A stretch of DNA of 64,000 nucleotides from Stercorarius parasiticus (lineage: Eukaryota; Chordata; Aves; Charadriiformes; Stercorariidae): assembly GCA_013396915.1 (NCBI GenBank), contig VWZL01000583.1, forward strand, positions 186,001 through 250,000, given 5' to 3'. The first letter of the stretch is position 1, and each line of letters begins with the position of its first letter. Of the stretch, positions 36,900-48,300 are shown piece by piece. Position numbers and translations under genes: made by a program. A model generated the notes under the pieces. That model was given only the letters and a program-made list of their open reading frames with translations. It was not told the origin of the DNA and did not search any database.

Positions 36900-37082
36900 T
36901 TATGTATATTCTTTGTAGACATTAGTACCACAAACATAATCAAAATGAACACTTAACTGTTTTCGCTGCAGTAAACTCCATTTGTCTATGTAAGCCCAAT
37001 ATTTGTGTGGATTTTTCAAGACCCTCTCAGAAAGGTTTTGAAGAACGACATGAACAACATTGTCTGCAGGAAGTTTGCTGAA
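36900..37082 (-). other. Unassigned terminal-exon-like frame
   Basis: On the minus strand a strong acceptor (a pyrimidine tract 'cttcttcttttttttcag' ending at 37083) is followed by a frame of 60 codons and a TAA at 36900-36902. The peptide starts FSKLPADNVVHVVLQNLSE and includes 'NPHKYWAYIDKWSLLQRK' and 'FDYVCGTNVYKEYT'. It is rich in W, Y and charged residues, unlike a random AT-rich frame. A minus-strand AATAAA lies at about 36660-36665. This has the form of the last exon of a gene running opposite to STXBP6. I do not recognise the family, and no upstream partner exon was identified to the right. A decayed gene copy is also possible. Confidence 0.4.
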
Positions 37083-40000
37083 CTGAAAAAAAAGAAGAAG
37101 AATGTTAGAGGAAACCATTTCTACTGTCAAAAGACACTTAGCTGAGTTAATTAGCCTATTTACAAAAGCAAAAAAAAAATACAATTTCTTACATTTCTTG
37201 TTAATTCTGTCATGCTGATTAATATCAGCAATAATGATGATGGACCTTGTTTCTTGTTAGAGGAGATTCAGAAAAGAATTTAAATCTCTTAACTTGAAAA
37301 CGTAGAGCATACTGCCACAGTGACTTTTAATGTCCTAAATGAACTGTTGTGTACAGAAAAAAATAATTTATAATTTATCAGAGGTTAAAAGTTATTCGAG
37401 CCAGCTGTATGTCAGAATACAATATTCTGATGTGAGAGGAATTCCTAGAGAAACTGATTATTTCTTTTATGAAATATCGGGGGAAAACTTAGTGGTACTA
37501 AGAATTTGTATAAGCTCTTTACTACTTTTTTTGACTTGCATTAAGATAATGCTGTAACTCTTTTTCCTGCTACTAATTTATCATTCCCATATTTGTCATT
37601 ATGTAACAATATGTACCATCAAGTGTATGGGTGTCAGAATTAGTACAGGTTCTCTTCCTCTTCAACAAACATTTAAACATTTTCAAATATTTTCAAACTG
37701 TCTTTGAAAAGGAGTACCCTAATCTTGTTGCTACTTCTGCTGTAGGGACTCATGTTCAGCAGTCACATTTACTTTAAGAGAAATTCTCTGAAATATTTTC
37801 ATTTATTACACTATGTGCTTAATTGGGGTTTTTTGCTGCTGCTGTTCTCTGTGTATTAGGCACGTTTTGTCAATCTTCCGTGTATGTCTTAGTAATAAAG
37901 ACACAAATAAGTAGTGAATTTTACACTAGGTCTGCCTTGAAGGACTATTTTGCTAAAGCACATGGAATTTTGTGATGGTCCTTTACGTAATGTTGCAAGT
38001 TACATTCAGTGATATAGAAACTAACTTTCAATTTATTAACTTGGCCTTTGAAATGTTATAAATTACAAATATAGTACAGATTCCCTGGTGAAATATATTA
38101 TTCTTGTAGGTGTTCTTAGCCTTATAGTTAGAATTGACTTATGGTCAAGGACACCCTTGGCCACCTCTGGATCTGAGATTTCAGTTTCTGGAGTGGAACA
38201 TTAGCTTGGATATGTGTCTTCCCTTCTCTTTTGCTTTCCCTTTGTTTCCTTCTGAAAGAACGAAACCTGGCCACGTAGAGTGGAAGTGAGCCACGCACTT
38301 TTGAGCCCTTTTGAGATAACTGGGGAAAAGAGAAGGTGGGATGTGTGGCACAGCACATTTTCCTAGTCTTGACAGACCAAAGAGATTAAGACTCCCCTGC
38401 ACAACATGATAAATCGAGTCATTTAGAGCTCCTTTGAAAAGGTTGAAAAGTTAATACTCTTTGTATCTCAAAGTGTGAATTACAGGAAGTAGGACCTGAG
38501 AAATAGATTACTTCTGTGAGCACCATAGAATGGCTTACCAACTGTAGGCAAGGAATGCAAGAAGGAATAAAAGAATAGGTCTTTCTGGTGTAAGATTAAG
38601 ATTTGAAACATGAGGGATTACCACAGTGCATTTGTTGTAAGAGAAGGTCAGATTGAATGGGTGCATTCTTTCCCTTCTGTAGTTTTCCAGCCATATCAGT
38701 CTAGCTTTTTGTGTTGCTTTTTTATTCGTCAGGGGAAAGAGATTTCTAGAAGTCACTTCTAGTTGTAAATATCAGTAATAAGTAGTTGACAATTAGTCTG
38801 AAAAATGGTGACTCGAAGAAGAGCAAAGAATTCTTTGTCAACTAATTCTTGTTCCTGCACAGTACCAATTATATCTGGAGCTGCAGAGTAGAGCTCATGA
38901 TACTATAGTCTTTGAAATATGTTGTTAGTAATATCATACTGAATTTACAGCAATGAAAAAGCAATTCATGACATTTTTCTTCATAGTGCTTTTCTGTCAT
39001 GAATTCAAGCATGACTGTTCGCTATGAAGGAATGTCCTCATCAATCATCCAAGTGAAACAGCAAAAGTAATATTGCTGTAGCGTCCTTTTTTATTTTTCC
39101 TAAATCAGTTTATATGTGAACTTATACATACAGTTCTTAGAGCATTACAGTTGTCACTTGAAGCAATTAAAACTGATAAACAGCAACACTGTGCTAGCAG
39201 TGATAATTATCTTGGCCTTTTAAACAGTTGTACTATCCATTATACATTTCTGAAAAAGCAGTTTCTCTCTTGACTCCCATATTTAATGTGCAAACTATTA
39301 GGAAAGTCACTAGTAGCAAAAAGGAGGAAAATCTAAGCAGGTTCCAATTTTAATGACCCTACCAGCTAACTTTACTATTGTAGCTATCACCTCTTCTTTC
39401 ATGGTTGTTCTGCTTCAGATACAATTCTTTATAGCATCACTTCTGTTTTAGCTTATGTTCTGCCATTTTCTCGATATGAGAGGGATTGTTTTCTACAATT
39501 CTTCTGATAACATTCTGCAAATTATACTAGGACTGTTTTTTCTTTTTTCTCTGTTATGATGGTTTCTAGTAAAACATGGAGAGATGCTCTTTTGTCAAGA
39601 AACCACGAGGAATCTGCAACTTTTCTTCTGGTTAATTCTAATTCAAACAGTGGGATGTGCTATTAATGTACTCATATATTAAATAATTTTTGTTTGCCTA
39701 CTATAGTGATATAAAGTTTAACTGAAAAAAGCTTTTAAATCCTTAAATGCTTTTGAATAAATTGTCTTATTCTTATGTACAATATATGAAATACTAGAAT
39801 ACAGTTAATGCTTTACTAATAATTAAAAAAAAAAAAAAGGTAGAAAAAATAGAGTGGTTTCAACACCAGAATTTAATTTCCTCTTTCAGATACATTTCTG
39901 AACTACAATGTTGTATTAATTGTTCTTTAAACTGAGGTAGCTGGTTAGGCTATATAGAAGCTAATTAACTATTTTTCCTTAAATGTCCTTCACAAATAAT

Positions 40001-42579
40001 GTGTCTTCTCACCTTGTTACAGTACATAACTACTATTGATTACCTGCTCTCTGTTAAATTCTGCTTCTGTTCAGCACTGAAGGGCGCACACAAGAGTTCT
40101 GACAGATTGATCTGGACGTGCAGAATGCAGTTTAAGGAGATGATAGCTCCGACCTTCAACTGAGAAGCCAGTACAAGCCACTATGTGAAGTGTGTTCTTT
40201 AATTCCCAAAGTCATTGCATTGATATTTTCTCTAGCTTTAGAAATATATATATGGCATTTATGTAAGTTTCCATAGATACATGCTAAACAAAGTTACACA
40301 AAGAGGGAATGTTAATTATGCATGGCCATAAAAAAAAAATTTAAAAACAAATTAGATTTTGAAACTTCGAATTTTAACTTCTTTTGAAAAATGCAGTTGC
40401 TAGAAATAATATAGGAATACAATGCAAAGGATCAGCAAAGTTATAATGAGCTTGATTTGACAGTATTGCACTTCTGGCAAACATGGCACCTTACAAAAAT
40501 TTGATAAAGAGGAGAATAGAGTTGGTATTGTCTCTTGGAAGAACATCCAGTATAACAAATCTCAAAATAACCTTGGGTTCAAAAATACGGATATTAAGAT
40601 TGTATTTGGGAGTGAAACAGTTAAAAAAATGCCAAAAAAAAATAATAATGATGATTGCAAGTAACATAAATAAAGGGCAGAATAATGTAACAGAAAAAAA
40701 ACACTCAAGGCAAGTGTAGCATTTATTGAGCTCAATTATATCTGAATATCTCAGAAAAGAAAATGAGAATGTGCACAGAGACACTTAACTTGACTATTGG
40801 CAGCCAAGCCTTACGTACCATGAAAATGTGATCATTGAGAAAGAGCAATAAACAGTGACTGGAAGTGGTTTAGTTACCTGCGTCCTGAAAATATCTTGGA
40901 AGTGTCTTCAGTCTGTATGTCAGACTGAGGAAGAAAACCTTGAAGAGGATTGTCTGTACTGTCCTTTAGAAAGCCTAATTGTATCAATGTTGTGTTACAG
41001 GCACTATAAAATAGCAGAGCATGATAATGGTTGGACACCCAAGGCTCCTGCATGGGCAAAAAAAGAAGAGTAGGACTCTCTTGAATATGTTGATATGTTC
41101 TTATCTGGGTCTGTAACTTGGAGGGTAACAGGTGATCATAGCACCCTACCAGGAGTAGGGATGTGAGAAAGGAAAAGTAAAAAGGAAGAAGGAAAAAAAA
41201 AAAGACAAAAAAACTCTGTCCTGGTCAAAACTAGACTAAGATAAATTCAGCACTATTTCTATCCATTTATTATATGTTTTGCTAGACTTGCTATTACTGA
41301 AATAACGCAAGATCCACAGAGAAGGACAAAGGAAAGAATTTAACCAGCAGTCTTTGAGCTATTTTCCTGCTTAAAATACGATGTGGTTGTATCCTAGACC
41401 TCTGAATATTTCAAAATGCTAGGGCTGAGGTGCTCAGAATTTCTATTTTGACACCAGAAGTTCAGAGAGGTTCAGAGATTTTTTTATAATTTTGGTGAAG
41501 AGAGAAGCATGGTTATAGTTTTTACCTTGCAGCAAGTGCTAGTATAGCAAACAATACCAAAAAATGTTCATACACCGATTCTGTGATTGCTGAGACCTAG
41601 TTGTGAGCAAAAGACAGGATATTGGCAAGCAAGACCTGGATATTGGCTTACTGTGTCCTGAGGTCCTGCTGGCTCTTGTTATATATAAAACTAAGCATGC
41701 TTGTCACTTGAATCTATTTAAGTGGCAATATTAGATGCTATTGATTTTATATCAGTGCTAATTACTGTTGCTTTCAGTGTTGTGGACTACACAATAAATG
41801 ATGGTATGATCAGAACAGTAACACCTACCATAATTCTTGCCCCTGTTATTTGCAAGGGAGCAGCATCTAACGTTCAGCAGAACATCATGACTCTTGGCTG
41901 AAACTGACTCCAGCTTAGGCCTCATTCTCAGCTATAGCTCCCCAACTGGGTTTAAGGGAGGAAAGAGGTTGTTTGTTTTTCTTCCTGCACTGTGCTGTCC
42001 ATGCAGAGTTGTAAGAAAATTCAGATAATTTTTCTACACTAGATCACTATAATAGTAACAAGAGAAAGAAAGATCTCCTGCAGATGAGAAAGTTCTCTCT
42101 CCTCTATTCTGGTTCTTCTCCTCTTTGAGGACATCTGGCATCATTTTAAATCTGGAAGAATTCATTAGAGAACTCTTGGTGATGCCAGGGAGTGGTTCTG
42201 ATGCCAGAACCACGTCTGGCCATATTGGTCTTTTTTTACTTTATGTGACTAGTAAATACAGGATAGCTTTGGCGTTGGTGTCTACGAGAGAGATGTAGAT
42301 ATCCTCAAACAGGTATCTACATCGGACAGGCTCAAAAGTGAGGCTTGGAAGATACTGTTACGTGTGGGAAAAGACAACTGGAAAAAAGTACAAGTAGCTA
42401 TGTGGGAAATTAAGAGTGGAGACCACTTCCTTCTGATAAAAAAAAAAAAAGAAATTGTTTCCTTTCTTTGTTGTCTTGAAGTACATGCTACACTAGCTGA
42501 TACACACCTGATGCTTGGAGATCTTTGAATTTCAGCTCTGATTCCAAGGAATGTGTGTGCTGGAACTGAATTTCTTCAC
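37083..42579. other. Intergenic sequence, nothing recognised
   Basis: AT-rich, with A-tracts near 39825-39838 and 40330-40338. Open frames such as 40483-40719 are lysine- and isoleucine-rich and look like chance in AT-rich DNA. Confidence 0.5.
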
Positions 42580-42790
42580 ATAGAATCATAGAATGTGTTG
42601 GGTTGGAAAGGACCTTTAAAAGTCATCTAGTCCAACCCCCCTGCAGTAAGCAGGGACACCTTTAACTAGATCAGATTGCTCAGAGCCTCATCAAGCCTGG
42701 CCTTGAATGTCTCCAGGGATGGGTCCATGTCCTTCTTGTACTCAGGACTCCAGAGCTGGACAAAGTACTCTGGGCTGGGTCTCACGAGCA
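42580..42790 (-). mobile_element. CR1 LINE 3' end with internal deletion
   Basis: On the minus strand this is the CR1 3' terminus: 'atagaatcatagaatgtgtt', 'gggttggaaaggacctttaa', 'catctagtccaacccccctg', then 'ctccagggatggg'. It jumps from there directly to 'ctccagagctggacaaagta', which lies several hundred bases further upstream in a full CR1, so the middle is deleted. It ends near 42790. Confidence 0.93.
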
Positions 42791-44109
42791 TGGAGTACTT
42801 ATAAATCTTTACATCGTTTCATTGGCTTTTTAGAAATGAATCTAAGTTCTTCTATGCTGCAGAAAACACATCAGAGTAAAGTAACCAAGTAACTGCACAG
42901 GCTAGTTACAGGGATATTTATCCCTTGGTATCATCAGCATACTGTGATTGAAGAAACCCCAGCACTATGTTAGAGCATAGACAATCATACTCTTATGGCC
43001 TGCATTATTTTGTTAATCTTACCCCTTTTACTGTATTTATCAGGTGGCTAACTTTCTGCTGTTGCCTGTTACAGCAAGGCTAAGCAGCAGGAAACCTCTG
43101 TGGTTTGTTCTATTATTAGAAGCCAATTACCATCTGGTGTTGTACTGTTGGGAAAGGTTATTTTTCTACGTCAGCAAATACGAAGTGCAGCAGCTTGGTG
43201 AAGATACAGAGGAGGCAGGAATGTTGCTGTGATAACTGCTGTCTTGATCCAAGAACCTTCATATGCACACAGGTTGTCTGGTAAGCCAAAAGAACAGAAT
43301 GGCTAGTGAAGCTGCTCATCTTTTGCATTTTTGATAGTAGCCATACAGAAGGACATGGGCCACTGAACAGGAAATTTTACTCAAGATATCAGAAGCATAC
43401 CAACTCTCCAAAATAACACCTTTCTAAGACTCATCCAAACAGCCACCTTGTCTTCATCAAATGTTTTTTTCTTGAGCTTGCCATGAAAGTTTGGTTTTAA
43501 TGAAGCAAAGCTGAGCTTTGTGTTTTTAAAAAACTGCCTCAGGTATTTGACCAGCAGAAGAAAACATGGCTAGGAAGCACCGCAGTTAAAGCCTCACCAT
43601 GACAACAAATCTGAAATAAAATCTATATTTGGGGTATTTCTTATATTCAAATAAAAATAGACTTTTTCTGCCCAAAGCAAGAAATTTGTTCAGATAGATA
43701 CCACTTTCTCTCAAATTAGTTCTGTTGGATAATTTTTGACCTGCTTTGCTTCTTCCTTTTTCTGATATCTTAGTTGACCAATTTACTCTCTTTGGCAATA
43801 ATTCAGTTTTTCTGGAACAGTTTCTTACACCCAAATGTATGCAACATTCAAACCACCAATGCCAGAGTGTGCTACTTCCTTATCCTTGTTCCCACCTCTT
43901 TTGCTTGATACAGTTTTGGCATCCTTCCTTCCCCAGCACTCTCCTCTTCATCATTTCTCTCACACTACAAAAGCTGTAAAGTTCCTATGATTTTTTTTTT
44001 CCTATTATTTACCTTTCAAGGCAAAAGAAATATTGTTCATGAAGTCTCAAACCCTTTTTACTACTTCTGTTATGGACAAGTAACAAAGTTAAATACTGCT
44101 TGCATTCTT
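42791..44109. other. Intergenic sequence, nothing recognised
   Basis: No gene, RNA or repeat family recognised in this stretch. Confidence 0.5.
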
Positions 44110-44480
44110 GTTGACTCTTCCACACAGAGAAGTTGGAGAGTAGCCCATAACTGAAGGGCAACAAAAAGGATCGGCAAAGTGTAAGCAATGAGGAAAGTCT
44201 GAACACATTCAAGTCATTTAGCATAGCAAAGAAAAACACAGGATACATGACGATGACTTTCAAATACCTAAAAAGATAATATGAAGAACAAAGGATTAAA
44301 GAGGATTTAAGTGTTTCATAATAGCTTAAGAAGCAATGGTATTACAATTGCAGGAAAGCAGATACAAATTTAGATGACAGAAAATATTTCTTAATGGTCT
44401 TAATTTCAAATATGGTTAAATGGGCATCACTAAGATTTCTGAAGATCAGAAATGATGGAGCTATGATTTATCTTCTCTTG
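44110..44480 (+). mobile_element. Ancient CR1/L3-like LINE 3' fragment
   Basis: A heavily diverged + strand match to the CR1-like ORF2 end: 'gtaagcaatgaggaaagtct' (tgaacacattcaag), 'catttagcatagcaaagaaa', 'gactttcaaatacctaaaaa', 'agaagcaatggtattacaat', 'gaaaatatttcttaatggt'. The order and spacing follow the consensus of old amniote CR1/L3 elements as I remember it. Reading frames are fully decayed. It is much older than the other CR1 copies. Confidence 0.6.
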
Positions 44481-45264
44481 GGGCAGGTAACCTCAATATC
44501 CTTTTCATCCATATTATCATTAATGGTTCTGTGACTTCTGATCTCTCTTCTATTAGCTGTTCACTTAAATAGACTCAATCAAACTGGATTTCACATCATC
44601 ATTATCCTTGTACTGGCTCCCCAAATGTACTCATTACATCATGAATTAAATTAGATTGTAAGTGACCTTTCCTTGAGGACTGCTTTAAAGTGTCAGTTCA
44701 GTACATGGCACAGTAAAAAAACCTATTGAGGTTAGTCTGAAATATGTCTCTCTCTCTCTGCAGAGAAATTCTAAGGCTCCTTGGAAATTAGGAGGAACGA
44801 AAAGTATAAAGATCAAAGACAAGAAAAAAAGGAAGTGAAATTGGCTGGCTTGTCACACTTCTGAATAATCTTGGACTATGTCACTGAACATTGTAAGTGG
44901 GGTCTGAAGTTCACAGTTGCCTTTAATGAAAACCAATTTATTAAGATCTTTGTGAGTGTAACTGAACAGCTATATTGCAAAAGTGCGAGACCAATAGCGT
45001 CACATAATTACACAGAAACCAAAAATTCCATGGATATGACTTCCTGCCTAGCAGCATTAGTATGTTATTTTTCTCTGATTTCCTTTCTTATTTTGTTCCC
45101 ACTTAGTAGTAAGTATGAATGTAAAATCTTCAAATGTAAAAACTCCCAGAAAGGAATTGTTAGATTGCTTTATTCTACACTACCTGTAGGTGGTTTTGAT
45201 AAATCAGTATTTTGGATTATATCTCAAAACATCAAGAGCAAAAGACAGAAATAAGAGGGAAGCT

Positions 45265-45304
45265 TATGCATTTATATCTTTATATATGCATTTATACCTT
45301 TAAC
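45265..45304 (+). repeat. Imperfect 20-bp tandem duplication
   Basis: Two units beginning 'tatgcatttata', at 45265 and 45285, differ by about two bases. Confidence 0.75.
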
Positions 45305-48300
45305 TATCTGCAGTGGAATATGTTCTATGGCTCTGGGACTCTGGTTTGAATTAGATGTTTCATCTGTAATTTGCATGAATCAGTGTCTGATGTTGCCTCG
45401 TGGGCTGAAAGTAGTGAGTTAGCCATTTTGATCTATGAGTTTTTCTGAAGCCGATTTTTTCAGTGACGGTGAGGAATATCTCGTCATCTGATGTAGGGGT
45501 TGTCCCACTCCCAGCCATATTTTATCCTGTCAATATGAGACCGCATTATCTCAACTGCCTTAGGTAAGGTGAAGATCTTGATAACACTGACAGGCCTTCA
45601 GGAGCTGAGGTACAGGACAGATTAGAAAATCTTCCATTGCTATTGCTTATCATGCGTCTGCTCCTTAGCCAAAGAAACTAACGTCCTTCTGAACATCTGA
45701 TACCCTATGATCAGCCCTAGTCACTTTTAGAAGTAAATATACAAAAGAAACTGCAAGTTTTACAGGCATTTGAGGCTTTTATACCATAGTTTCTGTGAAG
45801 TGTATGAAATGGTAATTTAAAGTTACTTGTGTACATTCTAATCAATAGTAGGATTGTTTCTTTATTTTTTTAATATGGTTAAGACCTCTTAAATCACATA
45901 TATAATTTTTACTAAGTAAAGTTTATTATTTTAATTCAGTTCTGCAGCCATTGATCTACATCTTGTATGTTTATTTCCTACAGTGTTTTCTATCAAGCTT
46001 TAGATCTAGTTGATGATCCAATATATACTCCAGTTACATTTCTTTTTAAAACAGACTAACCCTGCAATGAAACGTGGTTCTATCCAGTAACCAAATATAC
46101 CATATCTTTAACTCCTGGGATTGGAAGTAAGGGAACTTGTTAGTGAATGTCAAGAGATTAAATTCAAAACATTTATACAATTACTGTTAGCTTTATTTTA
46201 CAAAAAACAAAAGGGTTCAGAAATGAGTGACTTACTGATTGTGATTTTTTTTCACTTTCTGAGTGAAACATGATTAATTGCCTGTTAAAATATTGCATTA
46301 AACAATTATTCTTAAGTTTAAATATTTGAACTCTGTGCTTTATTTTCTGCATTTTACTTAGCCATATTTTAACATAGGAACTACTTCATTATATTTTGCA
46401 GCTTTAAATAGAAGGTCATGCCTGCTAAAGGTCTACTTTAAATCATGCCCATTAAAATAACTCCTACAGTTTTGCAAGTGATTGGAACAGTGGGTATATT
46501 TGCTGAAATCTACTTTTCCTCTTTCTGTTAGAATGTATCAAAGAGAAACAGAAGGAAAAAAAGTGTCCTTTCTACCAATGGAGTTCAAATTTAACAGGAT
46601 AACACTTTAAAGCTATTTTTGGAAATATGCTTAAGGGGTTATATTTCTACCTGATACAGCTCCGTAGCTGATGGTGGGTGATTTTTGTCAAATAATACTT
46701 ATTGAATTCATGGATTCTGGATTTTTACTTGTCAGTGGTAACCTGCTGTTCTCAGAAAGCAGATCCTGCTTTTTAGGAGAAGGTGGTAACTCAAATCTGA
46801 AGGCATAAATCACCTCCGTACTTACAGGCCTAAGCCCACACTTTTTAATTAACTATGTTCATCATTAAAACCACTTTCAAATCATCTTCAGTGATGCAGT
46901 TACTGTGTTTGCACTAATGCACATGAGGGGAGAAATTTGGCTTAAGGTATCTCAAATAACTGAACTTCATCCTCCTAGTTGGCTGTCTGAGTGTGCAGAA
47001 GAAAACTCTACAGCTGTATACTGTATAAAAGTGAAATTTATATGTTATAGACCAATAAGCAAATTCTGACAGAAATGAAAGAATACGTCCCTTTAAGATA
47101 CAGTTCAAATGTTAAACATAAATAATATGACAATTTATCTTGCTTGCGCTCTCAGCTTCTTTAGGATTTTCCCATTCCGTCACTTAAATATCTTCACTGT
47201 AGTCCTAGATATTAATGGTGAGATATGTAGCATTTAGGCAGGAGTTTCAAGCTAGATTTTGACCACTTTTGGTCATCTGGGATCCCAGCATGCATTTTGT
47301 AAAAGCAAGACTGACATCTTCAACAGGCTTAATCATAGTCCACAGTCATGTTCTCTCTGATCGAATTCTCTTTGCAATTTTAATTGGATGTGATATTCTT
47401 CATCACCTATCTTTAATTATATTAAAGATGCTTATACCAGTAAAAAAATGGCAATTATGTTACAACCTTTCGGTCTGTATTTTTAAGTTTGAGATGTTTT
47501 TATGGATATGCAAGTTTGATATAAATATATTGATAATGTGTACATTATGTGTGTGTACCTATACATGTACGTATACACCAAATTTGCAACATCAGGTATT
47601 TAAGAGTTAGGAAGGACCAGTCTGTTTACGTACTATTAACTTGAAACTGATTCTCTTAGGTTTATGATTCAATATTTTGCAATCATGTCACCAGCTTTTT
47701 CTTCTCCACAGTTCTCTGGCTTAATTCCAGGCATGATACTATTGCAGAGGTAACAGCTCTGTGGAACTTGCTTTCATGTTTTTGCCCTTTTAGATATAGT
47801 AGCCAGAGAATGCGAGAAGATGGCTGTAGAGCACAGGTATGTAACTATTTCCTTGGGGAATGTGATTTTCTCCCTATTTCATCTGATGTCCTGAGTTGCA
47901 CTTTTCCAAGTACATACAGATACAGCTGTGCTTCAACAACAGTAGATGTTAGAAAACGTTTGGCTGTGCAAAAATTCAGCTCCAATAAATGTTCCAATTC
48001 ATAAAACTAATAATGTTTTCTTCAGTCTACTTCTAAAGTGGGAAATAACATTTCACACTGTAGTAAGTATTGTGAAAATCAATACTATTTGTGAAGCACT
48101 TGGACTTTATACGGGGATAAACACCACAGAGAACGTGTAGCCAAACTCATCACTCACTGTTCCGAACAGTGTTTGGATGATGGATCACATACAAGGTATG
48201 GACCGACAGCCTAAACACTGAGTTGAAAACAAAACCAAAATTGCTGCTTTATTGCTTCCTTACATGCAACTAAATGCCAAATAGTAAATATGCATTATTT

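Noticed and set aside
40483..40784. Overlapping lysine/isoleucine-rich frames on both strands
   Set aside because: Their composition follows directly from A/T-rich DNA. There are no splice signals or motifs.
44871..45254. 127-codon plus-strand open frame
   Set aside because: Hydrophobic stretches come from T-rich DNA. No motif, no splice signals, no neighbouring exon.
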